DNA of 64,000 nucleotides from a bacterium (GTDB lineage Bacteria > Cyanobacteriota > Vampirovibrionia > Gastranaerophilales > Gastranaerophilaceae), in the NCBI GenBank assembly GCA_017396695.1, contig JAFQLC010000003.1, forward strand, positions 1 to 64,000. Direction: 5' to 3'. The notes beneath the pieces are model-generated. The model worked only from the letters and a program-made list of their open reading frames with translations, ran no database searches and was not told the DNA's origin. Below are positions 34,673-43,560 of this stretch, one piece after another. The translations under genes were made by a program, and so were the position numbers. Position 1 is the first letter of the stretch. Each line of letters starts with the position of its first letter.

Positions 34673-35572
34673 ATGAAACTTAGTTCGATAAATTTGCATA
34701 ACGTCTCTATGAAGTCGAATGGGCAAACGGGTGGAAGCGGCAAACAACAACAAAGCGGTCCCCTTGGATTTCCCGAACATACGAGTGAGCGCATAATAGA
34801 GAACAGAAGCGTGCATTTAACTAAGGAAAAGAGCGAGCTAATAAACCATAGCAGAGAGCATAAGAATAATAAAGTAACTATAAATACGAGCAGACCCACG
34901 AGAGTACACAATACGAGTGGGTCTGTTACGTTTAAAGGGTTGGGTGGAATTCTTCCAAAAGCAGGTAAAGCCGCAAGCGGAATTTCCGACAAACTATACA
35001 AACTTGTTGAAAGCAAGAAATTTAACAGAGTAATTGAATATGTATTCAAAAACGAAGCAATGTTTGCAGCTGTTATGTCTCTTGGACTTGGCGCAACAAT
35101 TAAACCGATTTTAACAATTATGATGCCAGGGGCAGAGCAAAAAGATAAAGTGAGCATTGCTGCAAAACACATTGTTTCTGCAGTTGTTGGATATGCTCTT
35201 TCATGGCTTGTTCTAAAACCAATTGGCGTTGGGGTTACAAAAATTACAAAAAACCCAGCAAAATACTTAAAGCACAACCAAGAATTTTTAGATAAATTAT
35301 TAACAAAAACCACAAAAGAAGGTTCAAAAGAAGCAACAAGTTATTCAGATGCATTTGATGCTTTCTGGAAAAACTGCGCAGACAGTGTAATTTCTCCAAT
35401 GAAAGCTGCCCTTTGCGTTGTATTTACGCCAATGGTAACAAATATTTTAAACAGTGGTAAAAACAAAAAAGCACAAGAGGCAAAAGAACTTGAGCATGAC
35501 CTTGTTTTATTAAAAGATTTTGACGCAAATAAAATAGGTGAATTTAGCGCAATTACAGGAGGTGTAAAATGA
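34673..35572 (+). CDS. lineage-specific membrane protein, tandem paralogue A
   Basis: 299 residues. Residues 1-84 are polar, Ser/Asn/Lys/Gly-rich and apparently disordered, followed by SGSVTFKGLGG (VTFKG at 85-89). The rest has two hydrophobic segments (about 130-150 and 160-185) and a third near 240-260. No signal peptide or catalytic motif. The first 250 bp are visibly richer in G and C than the neighbours and contain a 9-bp inverted repeat (34891-34899 with 34917-34925). It overlaps the next gene by ATGA. The helix pattern matches that gene, so the two are probably diverged duplicates. Function unknown. Confidence 0.7.
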   Translation: MKLSSINLHNVSMKSNGQTGGSGKQQQSGPLGFPEHTSERIIENRSVHLTKEKSELINHSREHKNNKVTINTSRPTRVHNTSGSVTFKGLGGILPKAGKAASGISDKLYKLVESKKFNRVIEYVFKNEAMFAAVMSLGLGATIKPILTIMMPGAEQKDKVSIAAKHIVSAVVGYALSWLVLKPIGVGVTKITKNPAKYLKHNQEFLDKLLTKTTKEGSKEATSYSDAFDAFWKNCADSVISPMKAALCVVFTPMVTNILNSGKNKKAQEAKELEHDLVLLKDFDANKIGEFSAITGGVK

Positions 35573-36288
35573 TTCCTCCAGTAAGACCTAGAGTTTTCAC
35601 AAACGTTGCAAAAAAACTTCAAAATGGTACTGATTTTGTATCAATCAAAGCTGCAAAAAAAGGCTTAGATAAATTTACCTCAGCCGCAACAAAAGATTCA
35701 AAAGAACTTGCAGGTTTTGCAAAATTATATGATGTTTTAACTGACAAAATTGCATTTACTATCGGAAAAATTGCTCCAACAAAACCTGCTGATTCAATCA
35801 TTAAAGGCTTACAACATTTCAAAAAACCAACACCAAGAATGGCGGATTTAGCTTCAATTATCTACACAATTAAATTGATGACAGATACAAGCAAATCTAA
35901 AAAAATTGAAAAAGAAAGAAAGCCTGCGCTAATTATTAACTCTGCACTTGTAACAGCTGCTTCAAGTACACTTGCAATGGTTGTGGATAACGTAACTGAC
36001 CCAATATTAAAAGAAATGGGTAGCAGATATGCAAAACTTGACCCCGCAACATTCAAAAAAGCAGAAGCAAGTATCAAATCTCAATCAAAACTTGCTGAAG
36101 AATGGTTATCAAATGCAGATTTTGCAAAAGGTTTGAGTAAATTTAAATCATTATCAATTTTCACACTCTTAGTTAGAATCCTTGTTCCAATTTTATCAAT
36201 CCCAATCACAGGTAAAATTACCGAATGGTTTGTGAACAGAGGAAAAGAAAAAGAACAACAAGAACAAAAGGAATTAGCTAAAGCATAA
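35569..36288 (+). CDS. lineage-specific membrane protein, tandem paralogue B
   Basis: 239 residues, coupled to the previous gene by a 4-nt overlap. Hydrophobic segments lie at about 118-138 (LIINSALVTAASSTLAMVV) and 200-220 (IFTLLVRILVPILSIPITGK), separated by a charged helical stretch. The tail is Glu/Lys/Gln-rich. Same order of elements as the preceding protein, but without the polar leader and VTFKG motif. No recognised family. A two-component membrane complex is plausible from coupling and similarity. Confidence 0.7.
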   Translation: MIPPVRPRVFTNVAKKLQNGTDFVSIKAAKKGLDKFTSAATKDSKELAGFAKLYDVLTDKIAFTIGKIAPTKPADSIIKGLQHFKKPTPRMADLASIIYTIKLMTDTSKSKKIEKERKPALIINSALVTAASSTLAMVVDNVTDPILKEMGSRYAKLDPATFKKAEASIKSQSKLAEEWLSNADFAKGLSKFKSLSIFTLLVRILVPILSIPITGKITEWFVNRGKEKEQQEQKELAKA

Positions 36289-36295
36289 ACAAAAA

Positions 36296-36982
36296 TTAGC
36301 TAAAGAAATGACCTCTTTTTGAATTAAGAGTAATTGTATCAAAAGAGAAGAGTGCAGCAGGGCGTTTAGAACCTGCTTTTGTTGTTTCATTGTGTTCAAT
36401 TAACATTTTAGTAGAAAGCGTTTTCTTTCTAAAGTTTCTTTTATCTAATTCTTTTTTCAAAATTAATTCATAAGACCTTTGAAGCTCGGTTAAAGTGAAC
36501 TTTTTAGGCAACAATTGAAACGCAATTGGGCAAAGTTCAAGTCTTTCACGAGTTCTTTTTAGTGAATATTCAATAATTTCTTTGTGGTCAAACGCAAGTG
36601 GTGGCAATGCTTCAACAGGGAACCATTGAACATCGGAAACTTCGTCTGAATTAACTGCACCAAGCTTTACATCTTCATATCTTAAAAGTGCAAAATAAGC
36701 GCAAGTAATGACACGAGAATTAGGATAACGAAGTGGGTCACCAAATGTGTAAAGTTGTTCAAGATAAACATTTTGCACGTTTGACTTTTCTTTTAAAATG
36801 CGAAGTGCCGCATCATCAAGATTTTCACTCAAACGCACAAAACCACCTGGAATTGCCCATCTGTTTTTAAAAGGTTCTTTCGTTCTTTTAACAAGCAAAA
36901 CTTTAAGCATGTTTTCATGCAAAGTTAAAATAACGATATCGACTGTAATTTCGTGTGTTTTAGTTTCTTTAAACCCGACCAT
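36296..36982 (-). CDS. NrtR-like Nudix-fold transcriptional regulator
   Basis: 228 residues from the ATG at 36982. The N-terminal Nudix fold (VDIVILTLHENMLKVLLVKRTKEPF, WAIPGGFVRLSEN) has a decayed box: LRILKEKSNV where active enzymes have REUxEExGU. Two catalytic glutamates and the glycine are therefore lost. The C-terminal ~80 residues (KFTLTELQRSYELILKKELDKRNFRKK) form the winged helix of NrtR regulators, which sense ADP-ribose and control NAD metabolism. The DNA around its start (TAACAATTGTAT) is partly palindromic and could be an autoregulatory site. No NAD gene lies nearby. Confidence 0.82.
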   Translation of the reverse strand: MVGFKETKTHEITVDIVILTLHENMLKVLLVKRTKEPFKNRWAIPGGFVRLSENLDDAALRILKEKSNVQNVYLEQLYTFGDPLRYPNSRVITCAYFALLRYEDVKLGAVNSDEVSDVQWFPVEALPPLAFDHKEIIEYSLKRTRERLELCPIAFQLLPKKFTLTELQRSYELILKKELDKRNFRKKTLSTKMLIEHNETTKAGSKRPAALFSFDTITLNSKRGHFFS

Positions 36983-37025
36983 ATAACAATTGTATATCAA
37001 ATAAAATTTTAGTCAAAATTGTAAA

Positions 37026-38879
37026 CTAATCAACAATTTTGCCATTAAAAACATCGAGATAATTTTTAGTTTTATCAGAATAAATCAAGTCATTTGCCTT
37101 ATTTTTGGGTTTATCTGTTTGCTCATTAGAACTTGCTTGAGGAAGCTCGACAAAGTTATCCACTTCAGGCAAATTATCATCAGTATAATTTTTTGGCGTT
37201 TGAGATTGAGCATCATCAACACTTTGCGAAGAATTCACTTCGATTTCAGAAGGGAATGAAATAACTTTTTCACCTTTTGGAACTTGGATTAATGACACTT
37301 GAATTTTATCAGATAAAACATGTTGAACTGCGGTTTGCAAAAGTGCAACTTTGCCTTTACCTTGGTTCAATGTGTTAGGATTATTAAACCCAATTGTCAA
37401 AATATCTCCTTCAAGTTTAACGATTTGAGGTACTTGCTTAAAGAAACCATTCGCAAGAGGGTTCTGAATAGATGCAAGAATAGCATCCCAAACGGCAACA
37501 CCGCCTTGCGTTATTTGTTTTGGAACAGGTGAAATTTGAGGTTTTGGACTTTGTTCTACTTGAAGATTGGTTGCAGCTTTAGGCTGAGTTTCTACCTGAA
37601 CATCAGTTTGAGGTTTTTGAATTTCAGGCTGATTTTTTGTATTCTGCGCTTGAGAAGATGTTTGCACTTCTTGAACAGGTGACATATTTTGCTTAGGTAC
37701 AGATACTTTATTTAAAGAAACTGGCTGAGCAAAACTTGAACTTACAGGAACAGTTTGCGCACTAAGCGCTTTATATGCGCCACATGAAGCCTGAATTATA
37801 AGCAATTCTAACCAAATATAGGGGTTATTTGCAGATTTAATATTTTTATAAAAGTTAATTGCGAAATCCAAAAGTTTAGAAAGATTATCGACCGAAAAAT
37901 CATCACCTGTCGAGTCTAAAAGTTCGATATCTTGTTTTACAAGCGTTGTGAATTTAGAGACAACTTCAGGGTTTGATGCAGATTTAACAATAATTGCATT
38001 TTTTAAAAAATCAATTAAATTATCGGTCAAATTTCTTGGCTCAGAACCTTTTTTAAGCAATTCAGAAGAAATATTCAAAGCGCCCTCGGTATCGCTTTTG
38101 AGAATTGAATTTGTTAGTTCAAACATTGGTTTAAAAGAAACTTTGCCCACCAAAGATTCGATTTCTTCTCTTGTAATTTCTTCTTTTAAGCCCAAAACTG
38201 CAACTTGGTCTAAAAGCGCTAAAGAATCACGCATCCCGCCATTAGAGCTTTTCGCAATTTCAAATAGAGCATCATCTGTTATTTTAATTTTCTCTAAAGC
38301 TGCAACTTCTTTTAGCTTGCCTACAATATCTTCAATTGTAATTCTTCTAAAGTCATATCTTTGGCAACGGCTCACAATTGTTTCCAAAACTTTATGCGGT
38401 TCAGTTGTTGCCAGAATAAAAATAACATTAGCTGGTGGCTCTTCAAAAGTTTTTAAAAGCGCATTAAAAGCATCTTTTGAGAGCATATGGACTTCGTCTA
38501 TGATAAATATCTTATATCTACCGTTAATTGGGGCATATTGAACCTGAGAAATAAGTTCTTTGGCATCATCAATCCCTCTGTTTGAGGCTGCGTCAATTTC
38601 AATTACATCTAAGCCTGAAGCATTTGTGATATCGGTGCAACTTGCGCATTTTTGACATGGTGAAACAGAAATACCTTCTGCGCAATTTAAAGATTTTGCA
38701 AAAATTCTTGCAGAACTTGTTTTGCCGGTTCCCCTTGGGCCACAAAATAAATAAGCATTTGCAATTCTATTAAGCTCAATCGCATTTGATAAAGCTTTAA
38801 CTAGGGCCTCTTGACCAATTAAATCTGAAAATTGTTGTGGTCTATACTTTCTAAAGAAAGGTAAATATTTATCACTCAT
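37026..38879 (-). CDS. dnaX: DNA polymerase III subunit gamma/tau
   Basis: 617 residues. AAA+ clamp-loader core: FRKYRPQQFSDLIGQEALVKAL, Walker A FCGPRGTGKTSSARIFAK, the four-Cys zinc module (CAEGISVSPCQKCASC), Walker B IFIIDEVHMLSKDAFNALLK and the arginine-finger region VSRCQRYDFRRI. A Gln/Pro/Thr-rich linker (about 375-455) and a tau-like C-terminal domain follow. It loads the beta clamp at replication forks. I see no obvious slippage heptamer, so a short gamma form is not predicted. It diverges from the next gene with only 29 bp between start codons. Confidence 0.96.
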   Translation of the reverse strand: MSDKYLPFFRKYRPQQFSDLIGQEALVKALSNAIELNRIANAYLFCGPRGTGKTSSARIFAKSLNCAEGISVSPCQKCASCTDITNASGLDVIEIDAASNRGIDDAKELISQVQYAPINGRYKIFIIDEVHMLSKDAFNALLKTFEEPPANVIFILATTEPHKVLETIVSRCQRYDFRRITIEDIVGKLKEVAALEKIKITDDALFEIAKSSNGGMRDSLALLDQVAVLGLKEEITREEIESLVGKVSFKPMFELTNSILKSDTEGALNISSELLKKGSEPRNLTDNLIDFLKNAIIVKSASNPEVVSKFTTLVKQDIELLDSTGDDFSVDNLSKLLDFAINFYKNIKSANNPYIWLELLIIQASCGAYKALSAQTVPVSSSFAQPVSLNKVSVPKQNMSPVQEVQTSSQAQNTKNQPEIQKPQTDVQVETQPKAATNLQVEQSPKPQISPVPKQITQGGVAVWDAILASIQNPLANGFFKQVPQIVKLEGDILTIGFNNPNTLNQGKGKVALLQTAVQHVLSDKIQVSLIQVPKGEKVISFPSEIEVNSSQSVDDAQSQTPKNYTDDNLPEVDNFVELPQASSNEQTDKPKNKANDLIYSDKTKNYLDVFNGKIVD

Positions 38880-38908
38880 AAAAATATGATATTATAATAA
38901 AGGAAATA

Positions 38909-39781
38909 ATGCAAAAAATGAAAAGAAAAATCCAAAAAAAAGTTGCTTTTGTTGCGCCATCTGGCGCAATAGATGAAGTTGTGTTAAATAGCGCAAAAGA
39001 TAAATTCGAAAAAGAAGGATATGAAGTCGTAATTTATCCCACTTGCTATAAGAAGCACGGGATTTTTGCTGGCACAGATGAAGAAAGAGTGCAGGATATA
39101 GAAAACGCTTTTTCAAATCAAGAAGTAAGTGCAATAATTTGTGCTCGTGGCGGATATGGCGCAATTAAAATTTTAGATAAAATTAATCCAAAAATAATTA
39201 AAAATAATCAAAAAATATTCTGTGGTTTTTCAGATATTACTGCACTATTAGCACTTTTTCACACACTGGGTGTAAAAAAACTGTATCATTCACCAATGTG
39301 CAAATTTATCACAAGAATTGATAGCTTTAGCGACTTTGAATATACGACAAAGAAAATAAAACAAAAAATTATACCAAATATGGATTTTGAAAGAATTAAC
39401 CCTAAATCTGCAAAAGGTATTCTTTGGGGCGGAAATTTAGCAACAATTGTAAGTTTATTTGGCGCAGATAAAAAAACATATATGCCTAAAAAAGATATAA
39501 TTTTATTCCTTGAAGATTTAAACGAACCAGTTTACAAAATTGATAAAATGATGACTCAAATTTTAAGAAACAAAGAGTTGGCAAGAAAAATTAAAGCGAT
39601 TGTTGTTGGAGAATTTTCAGGCTTAAAATTTAAAGACTTCAAATATATTCTAAACAACTGTTCAGAAAAATTAAAAGTGCCAGTTTTTTATGGCTACAAC
39701 ATAAGTCATAATAAAAACACAGAATGCGTTCCTTTTGGAGAAAAAGCAAGCATTTCAGAACACGGTGTTATCTCGCTTTGA
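38909..39781 (+). CDS. LD-carboxypeptidase (S66 family)
   Basis: 290 residues. S66 features: VAFVAPSGAID, the nucleophile region ICARGGYGAIKILD, FCGFSDITALLALFH, ILWGGNLATIVSLFG, LFLEDLNEPVYKIDKMM and the C-terminal GYNISHNKN with the catalytic His. The family trims murein tetrapeptide to tripeptide during peptidoglycan recycling (LdcA), or cleaves microcin-like adducts (MccF); the first is likelier for a lone chromosomal gene. A TATAAT (38893-38898) and AAGGA precede the ATG. A second ATG three codons later is an alternative start. Confidence 0.9.
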   Translation: MQKMKRKIQKKVAFVAPSGAIDEVVLNSAKDKFEKEGYEVVIYPTCYKKHGIFAGTDEERVQDIENAFSNQEVSAIICARGGYGAIKILDKINPKIIKNNQKIFCGFSDITALLALFHTLGVKKLYHSPMCKFITRIDSFSDFEYTTKKIKQKIIPNMDFERINPKSAKGILWGGNLATIVSLFGADKKTYMPKKDIILFLEDLNEPVYKIDKMMTQILRNKELARKIKAIVVGEFSGLKFKDFKYILNNCSEKLKVPVFYGYNISHNKNTECVPFGEKASISEHGVISL

Positions 39782-39843
39782 GTTTTATATTTTATTCAAA
39801 ATAGCAACTTTTTCTATTTATATGTTTAATAAGCATATAGAAA

Positions 39844-40899
39844 ATGATAAATTTAAACTTGGCACTAAAAATAAAATCTCCATATAGTCAAATAAAGCTT
39901 AGAGCAAGTGACTATTCAAATTATTATGCAAATAAAAAGTCGCCACTTGCACAACTAAAGGCAGACACCATAACATTTCAAGGGGTAGCAAGAAATTGTG
40001 ACGACGATAATTACAGAGAAATAGAAGAAAAAATCCTAAAACTAGATAAAATAGCAAAAGAAAAAGGTGCAATTACGCACGACGACATACTAGGTTGCTT
40101 GAGCGAAAAAAAATTAAATATCAAACCAATTGAAGAAATGGCAGAAATTGGAGCGGACCCAGATTCATGTTACGGTTACACAGCTGAAAATATAACAGCG
40201 GATATTAAACATGGAGAAAATGGAGAAAAATTTATAACAAATTTCGAAAGCGATGGTTGCGATATGTATGTTCCAGAAATTAAAGGAGAGGACAGAAAAG
40301 TAATATTATCAACCATAGCGCACGAATATACACATGTAAAACAAATTAGCAAAAACCCAAACTTAATGCTTGAAACCATAAAAAAATATCTAGAAAAAAA
40401 TGGTTTAAATACGCAAGAGATAATAGTTACAAGCGTAGGCGAAATACAAAATGCAGTAACTGAAATAAGCGGTGAAATGGGAGATAATATACTAAGAAAT
40501 TTACTCAATTCAAGGTGTGAAGAAACAAGAAGGGATGTAACGCCGCTTTTGTACAATATGGAGTTCGCACTAAATAAAAGTCTAGGTGCAAAAAACACAG
40601 CTGAACTAAACGAAAGCGCAAAGTATTATATGGATGAAGTTACAAGAATTGTGGCAGGCGAAATCAAGAAAAAACTTCTTGCTGAATTCAATAAAAAATT
40701 CAATAATGAGAATGAAATAGATAAATTCCTTGAAGGCTTAGTAAAAAAATCAATTATAATAAATTTACAAAAAGAATACGAAGCATACACAAACCAAGGA
40801 AGAATAATCAAAAAACTACATAGGATTTCTAAAGATAGCCTAATTGCAACAGACGTGCTAGCGCAAACGCACAAACTACTTATAGATAATTGTTATTAA
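39844..40899 (+). CDS. predicted HExxH metallopeptidase-like protein with VTF.G-type leader
   Basis: 351 residues. A polar leader of about 42 residues ends in ITFQG (43-47). A helical domain and then a zincin motif IAHEYTHVKQ (His160, Glu161, His164) follow, and the remainder is helical and charged. No signal peptide. The motif is preceded by a beta-like strand (EDRKVILST), as in gluzincins. A third ligand is not certain. It is probably a lineage-specific metalloprotease-fold protein, secreted or surface-acting if the leader is a sorting signal. No named family recognised. Confidence 0.65.
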   Translation: MINLNLALKIKSPYSQIKLRASDYSNYYANKKSPLAQLKADTITFQGVARNCDDDNYREIEEKILKLDKIAKEKGAITHDDILGCLSEKKLNIKPIEEMAEIGADPDSCYGYTAENITADIKHGENGEKFITNFESDGCDMYVPEIKGEDRKVILSTIAHEYTHVKQISKNPNLMLETIKKYLEKNGLNTQEIIVTSVGEIQNAVTEISGEMGDNILRNLLNSRCEETRRDVTPLLYNMEFALNKSLGAKNTAELNESAKYYMDEVTRIVAGEIKKKLLAEFNKKFNNENEIDKFLEGLVKKSIIINLQKEYEAYTNQGRIIKKLHRISKDSLIATDVLAQTHKLLIDNCY

Positions 40900-40919
40900 T
40901 TTCATTTTTAAAGTAAAAT
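40890..40919 (+). promoter_or_regulatory. promoter of birA-oadGAB, start codon 7 nt after the -10
   Basis: TTGTTA (40890-40895), 18 bp, TAAAAT (40914-40919). The ATG of birA is at 40927, so the transcript is predicted to be leaderless. Confidence 0.5.
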
Positions 40920-40926
40920 TTAATAT

Positions 40927-41490
40927 ATGGATATTATAAATTTTGAAGAAATTGATTCGACAAATAGCTATGCAAAAGCAAATTTGAAGAATTTAAACGA
41001 CATGACTGTATTAAGCACAGATTTGCAAACAGCAGGGCATGGACAGTTCAATAGATATTGGCATTCAAGCAATAAAAATGGCGGAAATTGCTACATAACA
41101 ATTATTCTTAAACCTAAAAACAAAGAACATGTTGGAAAAATTACTAGTTTCGCAAGTTTAATTATCGGGAAAACACTTGAAAAATATGGGCTTGAGCCAA
41201 AGTTTAAATATCCAAACGATGTTATGATTTCAGGCAAAAAAATTGCAGGAATTTTAGCTGAGGCAACATCACATGGGGAAGAACTTATTGGCATTGCACT
41301 CGGCATGGGAATTAATTTAAACCTTGAAAAGGAAGAGTTGGAAACCATCGATCAACCAGCAACTTCAATATTTAATGAAACGGGACGTGTTGTAGATAAA
41401 ATTGAATTTATAAAATATTTGTTAGATAATTTTAAAAGAGAATACACGAATTTAATTGAATACGGTATTGGAGGCAAAATATATGAATGA
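40927..41490 (+). CDS. birA: biotin-protein ligase, catalytic domain only
   Basis: 187 residues. IDSTNSYAKANL, the biotin/ATP loop TAGHGQFNRYWHSSNKNGGNCYITIIL, KYPNDVMISGKKIAGILAE (lysine-containing active site) and GIALGMGINLN are all canonical. The N-terminal DNA-binding repressor domain and most of the C-terminal SH3-like domain of E. coli BirA are absent, so this is a monofunctional ligase. It attaches biotin to the carrier lysine of OadA, whose gene follows. Its 3' end overlaps oadG by 8 nt. Confidence 0.92.
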   Translation: MDIINFEEIDSTNSYAKANLKNLNDMTVLSTDLQTAGHGQFNRYWHSSNKNGGNCYITIILKPKNKEHVGKITSFASLIIGKTLEKYGLEPKFKYPNDVMISGKKIAGILAEATSHGEELIGIALGMGINLNLEKEELETIDQPATSIFNETGRVVDKIEFIKYLLDNFKREYTNLIEYGIGGKIYE

Positions 41491-41731
41491 AGCATCACAA
41501 CTAATGCAAGACGGATTTGTGGTAATGCTTATTGGCGTTGGCATAGTGTTCGTTTTCTTAATTGTTACTGCAATTGCTATGGAAATAAACCATGCAGTTA
41601 TTGATCAATTAAACAAAATTTTTCCGCCTGAAATAACAGAGAATAAGGTGGTTAAAAAAACTTGTGCAACGCTTGGCAAAGGGAAAGAACTTATTGCAGC
41701 AGCAATTGCACTGGCACACACTAAACAATAA
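41483..41731 (+). CDS. oadG: oxaloacetate decarboxylase gamma subunit-like membrane protein
   Basis: 82 residues from ATG 41483, chosen for the GGAGG 7 nt upstream (inside birA). One membrane helix (MLIGVGIVFVFLIVTAIAM) and a short charged C-terminal half match OadG, the small subunit that ties the biotinylated alpha subunit to the membrane pump. It lies between birA and oadA. Confidence 0.82.
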   Translation: MNEASQLMQDGFVVMLIGVGIVFVFLIVTAIAMEINHAVIDQLNKIFPPEITENKVVKKTCATLGKGKELIAAAIALAHTKQ

Positions 41732-41749
41732 TTCAAAGAGGATAAAATT

Positions 41750-43549
41750 ATGGCAAAAAAATTAATTAAAGTCATGGATACATCATTTAGAGATGGTTTC
41801 CAATCTGTTTTTGGGGCAAAAGTCCTTGTTGATGATTTTATTCCTGCGCTTCAATCTGCGGTTGAAGCAGGGATTAAACATTTTGAAACAGCAGGTGGAG
41901 CAAGATTTCAAGCTCCGATATTTTTCTGCAACGAAAACGCTTTCGAAACAATGGATAAAATGCGTGCAGCAGTTCCAGCAGACATCAAATTCCAATCATT
42001 ATCAAGAGGTGTAAACGTTGTTGGACTTAACTCTCAACCAAGAGACGTAATTGACTTGCATGCTAAAATGTTTGCAAAACATGGCGTAAACGTGATAAGA
42101 AACTTTGACGCATTGAATGATGTAAATAATTTAATCGATTCAGCAAATAGCATCAAAAAATATGGTTTGGACCATGAAGTTACAATTACAATGATGGAAC
42201 TTCCATATGGTTGCGAAGGAGCACACGATGTTGCTTTCTATGAAAAAGTTTTAAGAAACATCTTGGATTCAGGCCTTCCATTTGATAGCCTAGCTTTCAA
42301 AGATGCTTCAGGAACTTCAAATCCTAGAAAAGTTTACGAAACAATTAAAATGGCTCGTGAAATTTTGGGCGCAGATGCTCATATTCGCTTCCATTCACAC
42401 GAAACAGCAGGCACAGGGCTAGCTGCTTATCTTGCAGCGCTTGATGGTGGTGCAGATGGTATCGACCTTGCTATGAAACCTGTTTCAGGCGGAACTGGCC
42501 AACCAGACATCATTTCAATGTGGCATGCATTGAAAGGTACTGATTATGACCTTGGTTTAGATATTCAAAAAATTATGGAGACTGAGGAAATCTTTAAAGA
42601 ATGCATGAAAGATTATCCAATTTCCCCAATTTCACTTGCGGTTAACCCAATATTAATTCAAGCTCCACTTCCAGGTGGCGCAACTGCAACAACAGTTAAC
42701 CAATTAAAAGATATGGGCATGTTAGATAAATTCCCAAAACTCATTGCAAATATGAAAGAAGTTGTTGAAAGAGGTGGTTTCGCAACATCAGTAACTCCTG
42801 TTTCACAATTCTATGCTCAACAAGCATTTCTAAACGCAATTACAGAAAAACCTTGGGATAAAGCAAACCCAGGATATGCTCAAATGGTTCTTGGTTATTT
42901 TGGAAAAACTCCTTGCGAACCAGACCCTGAAATTGTTAAATGGGCAAGCGAAAAATTAGGATTAGAACCAACGACAGAACATGTTGTTGACATCAACGAT
43001 AAAGACCCTGAAAAAGGTATCGAGGCAGCTAAAGCAAGACTAACAGCAGCTGGACTTGAAACAACTGATGAAAATATCTTTATTGCAGCAGCTTGCAAAG
43101 ACGGAAACGTTGATAAAGGTATAGACTTCTTATTGGGTAATGGTGTGGTATCTGTTGATAAATCAGCAAACACACCTAAGGCAGTTGCAAACACCTCTGG
43201 CGAATACACAGTTAAAATTGATGGTGAAAAATTCGCAGTTAAAATTAATGGCGATAAAGTTACAGTTAATGGCAAAACATATGATACATCAATTACAGAC
43301 GGAATTTCAGAAGCACCAAAAGCATCAAATGGCGAAGGTGAAGAAATTAAAGCAGGATTACCTGGAAACGTCTTGAGAATCGAAGTTTCAGCTGGCGACA
43401 CAGTTGAAGAAGGCGATGTATTGCTTGTTATGGAAGCTATGAAAATGGAAACAGAAATCAAAGCTCCAAAAGCAGGTACGGTGAGCGATGTTCTTGTAGC
43501 GCAAGGCGACAAAGTAGTTACTGGCCAAGCATTGGTTGTTATAGGTTAA
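41750..43549 (+). CDS. oadA: oxaloacetate decarboxylase alpha subunit (carboxyltransferase plus biotin carrier)
   Basis: 599 residues. The carboxyltransferase TIM barrel begins KVMDTSFRDGFQSVFGAKV and contains the metal-binding HSHETAGTG and the FKDASGTSNPRKVYETI block. A conserved helical domain follows (LPGGATATTVNQLKDMG...), then a linker and a lipoyl/biotinyl domain with VLLVMEAMKMETE, where Lys565 is the biotin site. The subunit removes CO2 from oxaloacetate and passes it on biotin to OadB. It is related to pyruvate carboxylase subunit B. The flanking OadG and OadB subunits support the decarboxylase pump. Confidence 0.95.
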   Translation: MAKKLIKVMDTSFRDGFQSVFGAKVLVDDFIPALQSAVEAGIKHFETAGGARFQAPIFFCNENAFETMDKMRAAVPADIKFQSLSRGVNVVGLNSQPRDVIDLHAKMFAKHGVNVIRNFDALNDVNNLIDSANSIKKYGLDHEVTITMMELPYGCEGAHDVAFYEKVLRNILDSGLPFDSLAFKDASGTSNPRKVYETIKMAREILGADAHIRFHSHETAGTGLAAYLAALDGGADGIDLAMKPVSGGTGQPDIISMWHALKGTDYDLGLDIQKIMETEEIFKECMKDYPISPISLAVNPILIQAPLPGGATATTVNQLKDMGMLDKFPKLIANMKEVVERGGFATSVTPVSQFYAQQAFLNAITEKPWDKANPGYAQMVLGYFGKTPCEPDPEIVKWASEKLGLEPTTEHVVDINDKDPEKGIEAAKARLTAAGLETTDENIFIAAACKDGNVDKGIDFLLGNGVVSVDKSANTPKAVANTSGEYTVKIDGEKFAVKINGDKVTVNGKTYDTSITDGISEAPKASNGEGEEIKAGLPGNVLRIEVSAGDTVEEGDVLLVMEAMKMETEIKAPKAGTVSDVLVAQGDKVVTGQALVVIG

Positions 43550-43560
43550 GGAGGTAAACT

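Noticed and set aside
34663-35313. 216-residue hydrophobic minus-strand frame
   Set aside because: It mirrors the membrane protein gene on the plus strand, which has a start, stop coupling and a paralogue; the antisense frame has none.
36268-36306. Short direct repeat TTAGCTAAAG at the convergent gene ends
   Set aside because: Only 10 nt and AT-rich; likely chance, with no hairpin or T tract.
37948-38541. 197-residue plus-strand frame
   Set aside because: Antisense of the dnaX AAA+ core.
42895-43512. 205-residue minus-strand frame
   Set aside because: Shadow of oadA, whose biotin domain is unmistakable.
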